Below are positions 33,611 to 42,023 of a stretch of DNA of 64,000 nt, in pieces. A program made the position numbers and the translations under genes. Below the pieces are notes generated by a model. The model did no database searches. It was not told the origin of the DNA and saw only the letters and a program-made list of their open reading frames with translations. Source of the stretch: CAZTBB01 sp964611755 (GTDB lineage: Bacteria; Pseudomonadota; Alphaproteobacteria; Micavibrionales; Micavibrionaceae); NCBI GenBank assembly GCA_964611755.1, contig CAZTBB010000004.1, forward strand, positions 1 through 64,000, in the 5' to 3' direction. Each line of letters starts with the position of its first letter. The first letter of the stretch is position 1.

Positions 33611-34006
33611 ATGTCTGAGACTAAAGCCGAAAAAATAGAACGCCCCTTATCACCGCATTTACAGGTTTATCGCCCGCAAATGACGTCTATGCTATCAATC
33701 TTGCATCGTATGACGGGCATTGCTCTGGCTGTTGGAACTATTTTTCTTGTGTGGTTGTTAGTGGCAACGGCATCGGGGGAGGATGCTTTTAACGTCTTTA
33801 TGTTTGTTATGTCGTCCCCACTGGGGATCGCCGCACTAGCCGGATGGTCTTTTGCGCTTTTCTATCATATGTGTAACGGGGTACGTCACCTTGTTTGGGA
33901 TACGGGGCGCTTGTTCAAAATTCAGCACGCAACAACAGCCGGCTATATCGTTTTGTTAACCTCAATCGCTTTAACAGCGCTTGTTTGGTATTTGGCGCTG
34001 GCATAA
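33611..34006 (+). CDS. sdhC: Succinate dehydrogenase cytochrome b556 subunit
   Basis: SdhC is one of the two membrane anchors of complex II and helps bind haem b and ubiquinone. The 131-residue protein has the signature RPLSPHLQVYRPQMTSMLSI followed by HRMTGIALAVG, and three membrane helices. The haem-ligand His is expected in FYHMCNGVRHLVWD. It is the first gene of the sdh cluster, 14 bases before sdhD. Confidence 0.95.
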   Translation: MSETKAEKIERPLSPHLQVYRPQMTSMLSILHRMTGIALAVGTIFLVWLLVATASGEDAFNVFMFVMSSPLGIAALAGWSFALFYHMCNGVRHLVWDTGRLFKIQHATTAGYIVLLTSIALTALVWYLALA

Positions 34007-34020
34007 GGGAGAACTAAACT

Positions 34021-34419
34021 ATGAGCATGAAATGGGAAGCAGGCGGGTTGAAATCTCCATTGGCACGAGCCAAGGGGTTAGGATCCATTAGTGAAGGAGC
34101 AGATCATTGGATATCTCAGCGAATCACAGCGATTGCAAATATTCCTCTGATGATATGGCTGGTGTATTCGGTTGTGAACATGATTGGTGCAAACTACTAT
34201 GAATTTGGCGCATGGTTGGCAGAGCCACTGAATGCCATTCTTATGATATTGGTTGTGCTTTCTACGTTTTATCATGCCGTGCTGGGTTCACAAGTTGTGA
34301 TAGAAGACTATATCCATCATGAAGGATTTAAGCTGTTCAAGCTGATTGGGCAAAAATTATTTTTCATTGCTATGGGCGTAGCAGCAATTTTTTCAATTTT
34401 GAAAGTAGCCTTTTCTTAA
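34021..34419 (+). CDS. sdhD: Succinate dehydrogenase membrane anchor subunit
   Basis: SdhD is the second membrane anchor of complex II. The 132-residue protein begins with a polar stretch containing LARAKGLGSISEGADHWISQ and then RITAIANIPLMIW, the usual SdhD pattern, with three membrane helices. STFYHAVLGSQVVIEDYIHHE contains the conserved His and Asp/Tyr near the quinone site. It follows sdhC by 14 bases and precedes sdhA by 28. Confidence 0.95.
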   Translation: MSMKWEAGGLKSPLARAKGLGSISEGADHWISQRITAIANIPLMIWLVYSVVNMIGANYYEFGAWLAEPLNAILMILVVLSTFYHAVLGSQVVIEDYIHHEGFKLFKLIGQKLFFIAMGVAAIFSILKVAFS

Positions 34420-34447
34420 ATAAAGGCATCTGAGCACAGAGGATACA

Positions 34448-36409
34448 ATGGCAAAAACAACAAAAACACCAGCTAAAAAGAAAACGACAACAAAAGCGGC
34501 TGCTCCTAAAAAAACAACAACAAAGAGCGCGACGCGAAAGGCCGCCCCTAAGAAAGCAGCCCCTAAAAAGGCAAGCGCTCCGAAGAAAGCGGCCCCTATG
34601 AGCCCCAAAGCGGCTGCGATGACGGGCCAATATGAGATTATTGATCACGAATATGATGTCGTTGTCGTCGGCGCCGGTGGTGCCGGATTGCGTGCCGGAT
34701 TTGGGTGTGCCGAAAAAGGACTGCATACGGCGATTATTTCAAAAGTTTTTCCAACGCGCTCTCATACTGTGGCTGCACAGGGTGGTATTTCTGCCGCGCT
34801 TGGGAATATGGGCGAAGATGATTGGCGTTTCCACATGTATGACACGATCAAGGGCTCTGACTGGCTTGGGGATCAGGATGCAATTGAATATATGTGCCGT
34901 GAGGCCATTCCGGCTATTATTGAGCTGGAGCATTATGGTGTTCCATTCAGTCGTACGGCAGCGGGAAAAATCTACCAGCGTGCGTTTGGCGGTATGACCA
35001 CACATTACGGCAAGGGTACAGCTCAACGCACATGTGCGGCCGCAGATAGAACAGGCCATGCGATACTGCACACGCTTTACACGCAAGCTTTGAAACATAA
35101 AGCAGAGTTCTTTATTGAATATTTTGCGATTGATTTGATTATGAGTGATGATGGCCAATGTTTAGGCGTAATGTGCTGGAATCTTGATGATGGAACCATT
35201 CACCGCTTCAGGGCGCATCAAACTATTTTGGCAACAGGCGGTTACGGGCGGGCGTATTTCTCATGTACATCGGCGCATACATGTACAGGGGATGGAAACG
35301 CTATGGTTTTGCGCGCTGGTCTGCCGCTACAGGACATGGAGTTTACACAGTTCCACCCAACAGGGATTTACGGAGCAGGGTGTTTGATTACAGAAGGTGT
35401 GCGCGGTGAAGGCGGGTATCTGACCAACTCCGAAGGGGAGCGCTTTATGGAGCGTTACGCGCCGAGCGCCAAAGATCTGGCTAGTCGTGATGTCGTCTCT
35501 CGTTCCATGACGATTGAAATTCGCGAAGGGCGCGGTGTCGGCGAGGGCAAAGATCATATTCATCTTAACCTGATGCATTTGGATGCAGATATTATTCACT
35601 CACGCCTGCCTGGTATCGCCGAGAGCGCACGGATTTTTGCCGGCGTGGATGTCACGAAAGAGCCAATCCCTGTGCTTCCAACGGTGCATTACAATATGGG
35701 CGGCATTCAAACGAATTATAAATGTGAAGTGTTAAACCCAAGCGATAAAGACCCTAACCGTGTGGTGCCGGGATTGATGGCCATAGGGGAAGCAGCCTGT
35801 GTGTCTGTGCATGGTGCAAATCGTTTGGGCTCCAACTCGTTGCTTGATTTGGTTGTCTTTGGACGTGCGGCCGCTATTCGCGCGGCAGAAACGGTGGAGC
35901 CGGGCAGTTCACATCGCCCGATGGATAAGGATGATGGTTCATTCGCTCTGCAGCGTTTGGACGGTCTTCGCTATAATAAAGGCAAAACCAACACTGCTGA
36001 TCTTCGTTTGGATATGCAAAAAGCAATGCAGGATCATGCAGCCGTCTTTAGAACAGGGGATTCTTTGAAAGAGGGCGTAAAGAAAATTGACAAGGTATAT
36101 GCCGGTAAAACAGATCTGAAGGTGGATGATAAATCCATGATCTTTAACACAGATCTGGTTGAGACGCTTGAGCTTGATAACCTTCTCTCACAAGCTGTGG
36201 CCTCTATGCATAGCTGCGTTAACCGTGAGGAATCACGTGGAGCACATGCCCGTGAAGATTTCCCTGATCGTAATGATAAGAAATGGATGAAGCACAGCCT
36301 GATTTGGGTGGATGATAAAGGCAAAACCAAAATTGGTTACCGTCCCGTCACTCTGACTACACTGACAAATGAAGTTGAGCCGGTTCCACCGAAGGCACGC
36401 GTCTATTAA
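34448..36409 (+). CDS. sdhA: Succinate dehydrogenase flavoprotein with a histone-H1-like N-terminal tail
   Basis: SdhA oxidises succinate to fumarate with covalently bound FAD. The core begins near residue 62 (YEIIDHEYDVVVVGAGGAGL) and has the FAD-linking His in FPTRSHTVAAQGGISAALGN, plus HPTGIYGAG, EGVRGEGGYL and the end RPVTLTTLTNEVEPVPPKARVY. Before the core lies a 57-residue Ala/Lys/Pro/Thr tail (repeats such as PKKAAPKKA) resembling histone H1 or AlgP C-termini, which SdhA normally lacks. An AGAGGA ribosome site four bases before ATG 34448 supports translation of the tail; starts at Met51 or Met58 have no comparable site. The total of 653 residues is some 50 above the norm. Confidence 0.95.
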   Translation: MAKTTKTPAKKKTTTKAAAPKKTTTKSATRKAAPKKAAPKKASAPKKAAPMSPKAAAMTGQYEIIDHEYDVVVVGAGGAGLRAGFGCAEKGLHTAIISKVFPTRSHTVAAQGGISAALGNMGEDDWRFHMYDTIKGSDWLGDQDAIEYMCREAIPAIIELEHYGVPFSRTAAGKIYQRAFGGMTTHYGKGTAQRTCAAADRTGHAILHTLYTQALKHKAEFFIEYFAIDLIMSDDGQCLGVMCWNLDDGTIHRFRAHQTILATGGYGRAYFSCTSAHTCTGDGNAMVLRAGLPLQDMEFTQFHPTGIYGAGCLITEGVRGEGGYLTNSEGERFMERYAPSAKDLASRDVVSRSMTIEIREGRGVGEGKDHIHLNLMHLDADIIHSRLPGIAESARIFAGVDVTKEPIPVLPTVHYNMGGIQTNYKCEVLNPSDKDPNRVVPGLMAIGEAACVSVHGANRLGSNSLLDLVVFGRAAAIRAAETVEPGSSHRPMDKDDGSFALQRLDGLRYNKGKTNTADLRLDMQKAMQDHAAVFRTGDSLKEGVKKIDKVYAGKTDLKVDDKSMIFNTDLVETLELDNLLSQAVASMHSCVNREESRGAHAREDFPDRNDKKWMKHSLIWVDDKGKTKIGYRPVTLTTLTNEVEPVPPKARVY

Positions 36410-37485
36410 ACGTGCTCGTTTTTGGGTTTCGCGTAGAGAATAGTTTCGCCTGCGTAGAGTGTGTGGTGATCCAGATAGAAATCATAGAACGGGTGCTCTT
36501 TGGTAATATATTGCGGTATTTCAACAAAATCTGAGTGTTTGTGATAGAGCGATATAGCCAGTTTGGGCCGGAACGTGTTAATTGAGTTTCTTGCGCCTAT
36601 CAATGCATCCATTTCGGCTCCTTCTATGTCCATTTTAATGAAGTCCAGTTTTGATAGTGCACTCTCATTACAAAAATGATCGATGCTTGTCAGGGGTAAT
36701 GCTTTGTCATCGGTTTTGAAGTCTGGCAAGACCTCGTTTCCATCTGATACGCTGCGCTTTATAGGTGGAATATTGTTTTTATCTCTATCTAAACCGAAGG
36801 GGAGAAGATCAATATTTCTTAGATTATTTTGCTCGGCATTGTATTGCGTGGTTTTGATATGCGCCGGTATCGGATCAAAGCCGTAAACATGACCGTTCTT
36901 ACCAGCCATAACAGCAAATTTAATGGCTGTGTCACCTAAAAATGTTCCTGCATCAATGACAATGTCACCTTGTTCTACAACAATGTTTATTTCGCCCTGA
37001 TTATAGTCGTATTGCGTTTCATAGAATGTATTCAAGATGCCGTTTTTAACGGTATCAATGGTAATGGTTTGATCAAGATAAGTTATATTTTTGTAACGAA
37101 CGATAGGTGTCCCGTTATAGGTGTAATCTAGCGCGGATTGATGCTCTTTTTGAGCCATGTTTTCTATGTGTCTCTTGATATCACTGAAGCATAACGTGTT
37201 TATTTTCACATGATCCGGACCGGCAAGTTTATAGAGAATAAGTTTGATAAAAATTCGTCTGGAATAATTATCCTTTAGTAAGGCATAGCTTCGATAAAAA
37301 CCTTTTACATGGCTAAAAAAATATTTGGCGAAAGCAGGCCTGAAACTATTTAGAAAAACAGGTTTGTCCTGTTCAGAAAATTTCCTGTAATCAAAGTTAT
37401 CATCCTGAGAGTGGCATAAGCTTTTATAATACTCCTCAATGATGTGGTTTAAAAACTGTGTCTCATCAGTAATTGTTTCACGCAT
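36406..37485 (-). CDS. FkbM-family methyltransferase
   Basis: The SAM-binding core (about 165-350) shows VIDAGTFLGDTAIKFA, GKNGHVYGFDPIPAH, LDFIKMDIEGAEMDAL and RPKLAISLYHK, the typical FkbM pattern. These enzymes O-methylate sugars or other hydroxyls of surface glycans and natural products. The first 160 residues are a less familiar helical, basic and aromatic region. The gene lies on the minus strand between sdhA and sdhB, overlapping the sdhA stop by four bases. This placement is unusual and suggests insertion into a formerly continuous sdhCDAB operon. Its true target is unknown. Confidence 0.87.
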   Translation of the reverse strand: MRETITDETQFLNHIIEEYYKSLCHSQDDNFDYRKFSEQDKPVFLNSFRPAFAKYFFSHVKGFYRSYALLKDNYSRRIFIKLILYKLAGPDHVKINTLCFSDIKRHIENMAQKEHQSALDYTYNGTPIVRYKNITYLDQTITIDTVKNGILNTFYETQYDYNQGEINIVVEQGDIVIDAGTFLGDTAIKFAVMAGKNGHVYGFDPIPAHIKTTQYNAEQNNLRNIDLLPFGLDRDKNNIPPIKRSVSDGNEVLPDFKTDDKALPLTSIDHFCNESALSKLDFIKMDIEGAEMDALIGARNSINTFRPKLAISLYHKHSDFVEIPQYITKEHPFYDFYLDHHTLYAGETILYAKPKNEHV

Positions 37486-37642
37486 AAATAATCCTTTTGA
37501 AAATATATCAAACCTTGGTGACCCATATGGCGGGTTTTATAATTAAATTCTAGTTTTTTACATGAGTCTTTGACTTCACAAATCACCTGCAACGCGCTAT
37601 TTTAATCATTGTAATTAATAATCAGCAAGTTAAGAGGACTTT

Positions 37643-38434
37643 ATGGCTGAATTCACACTTCCGGCACATTCTAAAGTGACTAAGGGTAAACATATTGATG
37701 CAGCCAAAGGCGCGCAAAATTCAAAAGTTTTCAAAACCTATCGTTGGGACCCTGATAATGCTGAAAACCCGCGCATGGATGAATATGTGATTGACCTTGA
37801 TAAGGTGGGTCCCATGGTTCTGGATGCTCTTATTTATATTAAAAACAATGTTGATAGCACCCTGACATTTCGCCGTTCCTGCCGTGAGGGGATTTGCGGG
37901 TCCTGTGCCATGAATATTGATGGAACAAATACACTGGCCTGCACCAAGGCTATTGATGATGTAAAGGGCGATGTTAAAATCACACCTTTACCGCACATGC
38001 CGGTTGTAAAAGATTTGGTTCCCGACCTTAATCATGTTTACGCCCAATATACCTCAATCGAGCCATGGCTAAAGACAGAAAGCCCAACTCCCAACCGTGA
38101 GAGGCTTCAGGATGCGGAGGATGCCGATATTCTCAACGGGAAGGACGGGCATGGACCTGCCGCGTGTATTTTATGCTTTTGTTGTTCAACATCCTGCCCA
38201 TCTTATTGGTGGAATGGTGATCGTTTCTATGGTCCGGCTATTCTTTTGCAGGCTTATCGCTGGATCGCGGACAGCAGAGACGAAGCTACGGGAGAGCGTT
38301 TAGACCAGCTGGAAGACCCATTCCGCCTGTATCGCTGTCATACCATCATGAACTGTACAAAGACATGCCCTAAGGGGTTAAACCCTGCGCATGCGATCGC
38401 AGAGATCAAAAAATTGATGGTTGCCCGCAGATAA
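37643..38434 (+). CDS. sdhB: Succinate dehydrogenase iron-sulfur subunit
   Basis: SdhB passes electrons from FAD to ubiquinone through three iron-sulfur clusters. The N-terminal 2Fe-2S ligands lie in CREGICGSCAMNIDGTNTLAC, the 4Fe-4S motif in CILCFCCSTSC, and the last in CHTIMNCTKTCPKGLNPA. At 263 residues the length is normal. It is separated from sdhA by the reversed FkbM gene, so it needs its own promoter in the 157-base gap 37486-37642. An AGAGGAC ribosome site lies before the ATG. Confidence 0.97.
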   Translation: MAEFTLPAHSKVTKGKHIDAAKGAQNSKVFKTYRWDPDNAENPRMDEYVIDLDKVGPMVLDALIYIKNNVDSTLTFRRSCREGICGSCAMNIDGTNTLACTKAIDDVKGDVKITPLPHMPVVKDLVPDLNHVYAQYTSIEPWLKTESPTPNRERLQDAEDADILNGKDGHGPAACILCFCCSTSCPSYWWNGDRFYGPAILLQAYRWIADSRDEATGERLDQLEDPFRLYRCHTIMNCTKTCPKGLNPAHAIAEIKKLMVARR

Positions 38435-38581
38435 CTCCTGCAATCTATGGCTTTGGTAAGCATTTCTTAAGAGAATCCATTGTACTGTGGTTCTAACTCA
38501 AAAAATAATATGACGAGTAGTCCTGTGCTAAAGGGCTTATGAAATGGCTAAAACATTTATTAAGAGGGTAATTGCGTAATC

Positions 38582-39238
38582 ATGAAAACATTATCAGATT
38601 TCATATCGGATAAAGATTTTGACTATAGTCTTAACGAAATTTTTCACTACAGCTATGGCATTCAACAAGATGGCGGACGCCCATTAAATATAGCGAATGC
38701 TATGCTGATCTGCGCGATGAGTATTATGAATTATGATGATCCATGGGATGTTAAGAATGATTTTGCCGAGGATGGCCAGCGCTCAAAGTTATTAAGGTTT
38801 CACAATTTTCTTGAATTTCTGGCAGAGCATACGCAAAAGCGCGCGGCATTGGCCTGTGAAGCTGATCGTTATCTTGAAACAAAGATGGTTGTTTATAAGA
38901 AATATGCCGGCATGACATCCATGTTCGAGCAGGGGCGCAGAGCGCCAGAAGAGATGGATGCTGAAGATATCCTTGAGCTCTTGACCGAACTGCAAGATGA
39001 TCTGCTTTTGCAAGGAATTCCGCGGTTATCACTGGCTAAGGCTTTTGTGGATGCAGCCTTTGTTTATGCGCATATTGATGATAAAGGCATATACACAACA
39101 TTTTGCCAAATGGTTATTGATACGCTCGATAATGAGGGGTCTTACGGGAATGAGTTGCGCGAGGTCTTCCAGATGATAGACCACCAAACCTCTGAGGCAA
39201 CATCCTACTCAACAGAGAGTGGCGCAACCATTCATTAA
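38582..39238 (+). CDS. Hypothetical soluble protein, 218 aa
   Basis: I do not recognise this protein. It is acidic, predicted mostly helical, with no signal peptide or membrane segment. Features include HYSYGIQQDGGRPLNIANA near the start, an Asp/Glu-rich middle (EEMDAEDILELLTELQDD) and a Ser/Thr-rich tail. The gene stands alone after sdhB (147-base gap) and ends at a strong terminator, so it is a single-gene unit. The ATG at 38582 lies behind AGAGGG at a slightly long distance. It could be a cytoplasmic regulator, but nothing in the sequence says so directly. Confidence 0.6.
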   Translation: MKTLSDFISDKDFDYSLNEIFHYSYGIQQDGGRPLNIANAMLICAMSIMNYDDPWDVKNDFAEDGQRSKLLRFHNFLEFLAEHTQKRAALACEADRYLETKMVVYKKYAGMTSMFEQGRRAPEEMDAEDILELLTELQDDLLLQGIPRLSLAKAFVDAAFVYAHIDDKGIYTTFCQMVIDTLDNEGSYGNELREVFQMIDHQTSEATSYSTESGATIH

Positions 39239-39268
39239 TCAGACTATTATTGGAAAGCATATAAAAGC

Positions 39269-39295
39269 AAAAGGGCGATGAACGCCCTTTTTTTT
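39269..39295. terminator. Intrinsic terminator between two convergent genes
   Basis: AAGGGCG (39271-39277) and CGCCCTT (39283-39289) form a perfect seven-bp stem with a five-base loop. On the plus strand it is followed by a run of eight T. On the minus strand the flanking AAAAGCAAAA also gives a T-rich tail. Confidence 0.85.
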
Positions 39296-39866
39296 ATTGC
39301 GAGAAGTTCATAACGGTTTCACAATTTGCCGAGTAAAGCTGGGGGATATCTTTTTTACTCAAGCGTACAATCTGCATGCATTTTGAGAAGCCGTTAATGG
39401 GAATTCTTTCTGTTGTGCTGCCATTGGGCACTTCGATGACACCCTCCTCAGCACCAGTCGTAAAAACCGTGGCTGTGCGCTTGTCTGTTGATATTTTGAT
39501 TTCATCAATCTGCACTGCACTGGAATAGTCACCTAGCGAGTCTTTACTTTCTTCAATGCTGCTAATGTAGTCATCTTTATCAAGCGCCAGAGCGCTTTGC
39601 TTGGGCGGAAAGCCTGGAATATTGTATGTCATGCTACTTTTGAAGCGGGCATCATCATCCAGGTGTCTTTTAAGATAATTTTTTATTACTTGAATATTAC
39701 GGTCACTTTTTGTGATTTCTGTTGTTTGAATAATAAAGTCACTCACAATTTCTTCATTTAATTGCTTATATTTTTTATTCGCTTGAGCCGAGCTCACAGG
39801 CCCTAAAAACGCGCATGAAAATGCAGCAACACATAAAAACAAAGATGCTTTCTTGGAGAAATACAT
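39294..39866 (-). CDS. Exported hypothetical protein
   Basis: The open frame begins at 39902, but ATG 39866 behind AGGGGC gives a good signal peptide (MYFSKKASLFLCVAAFSCAF, cleavage near SSAQA). The mature protein, about 160 residues, has a Lys/Asp-rich helical first half and a beta-rich second half (RTATVFTTGAEEGVIEV) with two cysteines (SKCMQIV and ANCETV) that may pair. The overall pattern resembles periplasmic NTF2-like proteins, but I cannot name a family. The gene is alone, convergent with the previous orphan. The 137-base gap up to the nadC stop (39903-40039) shows no feature. Confidence 0.65.
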   Translation of the reverse strand: MYFSKKASLFLCVAAFSCAFLGPVSSAQANKKYKQLNEEIVSDFIIQTTEITKSDRNIQVIKNYLKRHLDDDARFKSSMTYNIPGFPPKQSALALDKDDYISSIEESKDSLGDYSSAVQIDEIKISTDKRTATVFTTGAEEGVIEVPNGSTTERIPINGFSKCMQIVRLSKKDIPQLYSANCETVMNFSQ

Positions 39867-40039
39867 AGATGCCCCTTTTATACCCCCGTTACCCTCGCTC
39901 AATGGTCCCCTTAAAAGCGAAGATAATTTGAAATTTTATCAAAACATTACTCTATAGTCCATTATGCGGCAAAAAAGCTAATGGAACCCTAATTTTTTTA
40001 CTTTTTTTGGGCTTTGATATGGGATGAGAGAATAAGGCG

Positions 40040-40882
40040 TCAAGAAGCCATATCAAGGCCAAAATCGAAGGCGGGGGCGCTATGTGTGATGGCCCCAACA
40101 GAGATATAATCGACGCCTGTTTTGGCAATTTTTTCAATGGTTTCTAGTGTAACCCCGCCAGAGGCTTCTGTCTTGATGCTCCCGCCAACCATGGATATGG
40201 CGTCTGTTAGAGTTTCAATATCAAAGTTATCCAGCATAACGATATCCGCACCGCCATGATCCAAAACGTCTTGTAATTGGAGCAGCGTATCCACTTCAAT
40301 CTCAATTTGAACCTGATGCGCCGAGTGGTTCTGGGCGCGATCCAGTGCCGGTTTGATCCCCCCGCAAGCGGCTATATGGTTATCTTTGATCAAAATAGCA
40401 TCATAGAGCCCAAAGCGATGATTGGATCCGCCGCCACATTTGACGGCATATTTTTCAAGCACGCGCCATCCGGGGGTTGTTTTACGCGTATCGCATAGTT
40501 TGGCGCCTGTATGCTTGATTTTTTCAACGTAAAGCGCTGCTTGTGAGGCTATGCCGGAGAGGTGCATCAAAAAATTCAGGGCTGTGCGCTCAGCAGAAAG
40601 AATAGAGGCGGCTGAGCCTTTAATTTTTGCGACAATATCGCCATTTTCGACTTTTTGGCCATCCTCTACCAATATATTCATGTTTAATTTGGGATCTATC
40701 GCCAAGAAAACATCTTTTGCCAAGGCAATGCCGCAAACGATTCCTGACTGTTTTGCAACAATACTGGCCTCTGTCTGTTCAGATCCTTCAAACAAAGCAT
40801 TGGTCGTGATATCGCCGGCATCACCGAGATCTTCATCAAGAGCATTTTTTATTAAGGCTTCAATCATCAAAGATGACATCAT
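40040..40882 (-). CDS. nadC: Quinolinate phosphoribosyltransferase
   Basis: NadC turns quinolinate and PRPP into nicotinate mononucleotide in NAD synthesis. The 280-residue protein has EDLGDAGDITTNALF near the start, LNFLMHLSGIAS, DTRKTTPGWRVLEKYAV with CGGGSNHRFGLYDAILIKDNH, and the end block EASGGVTLETIEKIAKTGVDYISVGAITHS. It overlaps nadA by four bases, so the two are translationally coupled. No nadB lies between or next to them. Confidence 0.96.
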   Translation of the reverse strand: MMSSLMIEALIKNALDEDLGDAGDITTNALFEGSEQTEASIVAKQSGIVCGIALAKDVFLAIDPKLNMNILVEDGQKVENGDIVAKIKGSAASILSAERTALNFLMHLSGIASQAALYVEKIKHTGAKLCDTRKTTPGWRVLEKYAVKCGGGSNHRFGLYDAILIKDNHIAACGGIKPALDRAQNHSAHQVQIEIEVDTLLQLQDVLDHGGADIVMLDNFDIETLTDAISMVGGSIKTEASGGVTLETIEKIAKTGVDYISVGAITHSAPAFDFGLDMAS

Positions 40883-41904
40883 TGGCTCAGCTCCAGCATG
40901 AGATCAATCGGCTTTTTGGCTAATATTCGAATGTCTTCATCAACTGTAATTTCAGGGTTTTCATCTTGAAGGGTTTTCAAGATTTTCGGGATCATAATGC
41001 GCTGCATATGAGGGCAAGAAACACAGGCGCTGCTTTTTACATGAACGCGCGGGTTTGACATGGCAATATTCGCACCCATGGAGCACTCTGTCATAAGAGC
41101 CACAGAATTAGGTTGTTTGCTCTTGATCCATTCATCCATTTGTGATGTGGATCCACTATAATCAGCCTCATCCAACACGTCGGGCGGGCATTCCGGATGG
41201 GCAAGAATGATAATGCCGGGGAAACGCTCGCGTAAGTTTTTAACATCTTGCGCGCTATACTGTTCATGCACCATACATGAGCCATCATAGATAATAATTT
41301 CGATGCCATCTTGTTCAACGTCTTTTGCTACATTCTGTGCCAAAAATTTGTCCGGCGTCATAATCACGCGCTTCGTATCAAATCGTTTGGCTATTTCACG
41401 TACGATTTGAACAGCATTGGATGATGTGCAACACACGTCGCTCTCGGCTTTCACCTCGGCCGTTGTATTAACGTAAGTTACAACCGGCAGACCCGGATGG
41501 TCATCTTTAAAGGATCGCAAGGCCTTTCCGGTTATGGATTCGGCCAAAGAACAGCCAGCCTTGAGGTCAGGCAACAAAACCTTCTTTTCCGGGCTAAGAA
41601 TTTTAGATGTTTCGGCCATGAAGTGAACACCGCACTGAACAATCACGGATTGTTTTACTCTTGCTGCTTCCTGAGCCAGCTTTAGAGAATCGCCAACAAT
41701 GTCACCAACACCATAGAAAATATCAGGTGTCATGTAGTTATGCGCCAAAATGACGGCATCCTTCTCTTTTTTTAGACGGTTGATTTCATTGATTTGATCA
41801 ACCAACGGCTCCCAAATTTCTTGACGGTTCGGATATTGCTCTCCCATATCCAAAAGCTTTGCACGCAAATCATTGGGCGCTAAAATGGCATGGGATTGAG
41901 ACAT
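40879..41904 (-). CDS. nadA: Quinolinate synthase A (4Fe-4S enzyme)
   Basis: NadA condenses iminoaspartate with dihydroxyacetone phosphate to quinolinate. The 341-residue protein shows AHNYMTPDIFYGVGDIVGDS, VQCGVHFMAET, VTYVNTTAEVKAESDVCCTS and HPECPPDV. The cluster cysteines are expected in QCGVHF, the CTS of the middle block and SACVSCPHM near the end. It is the first gene of a nadA-nadC pair. The iminoaspartate must come from a nadB or aspartate dehydrogenase encoded elsewhere. It is divergent from rarA with a 119-base gap. Confidence 0.96.
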   Translation of the reverse strand: MSQSHAILAPNDLRAKLLDMGEQYPNRQEIWEPLVDQINEINRLKKEKDAVILAHNYMTPDIFYGVGDIVGDSLKLAQEAARVKQSVIVQCGVHFMAETSKILSPEKKVLLPDLKAGCSLAESITGKALRSFKDDHPGLPVVTYVNTTAEVKAESDVCCTSSNAVQIVREIAKRFDTKRVIMTPDKFLAQNVAKDVEQDGIEIIIYDGSCMVHEQYSAQDVKNLRERFPGIIILAHPECPPDVLDEADYSGSTSQMDEWIKSKQPNSVALMTECSMGANIAMSNPRVHVKSSACVSCPHMQRIMIPKILKTLQDENPEITVDEDIRILAKKPIDLMLELSQ

Positions 41905-42023
41905 CGTTGAAATTTATCCTTCGTTCATTAAAGGAGCTATATTTAAACGCTTATTTTTCAAGGTCAAGCGCGAACTCTGTGAATCGGTTTGCATTTCATT
42001 AGCCTGTATTCTATGTCTTAAAC

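Noticed and set aside
34598..34621. Internal start of sdhA at Met51 or Met58
   Set aside because: No ribosome site precedes these codons while AGAGGA precedes the distal ATG; kept as an alternative only.
37604..37627. Possible CtrA box before sdhB
   Set aside because: The two TTAA/TTAA words are spaced by more than seven bases, so the pattern does not fit.
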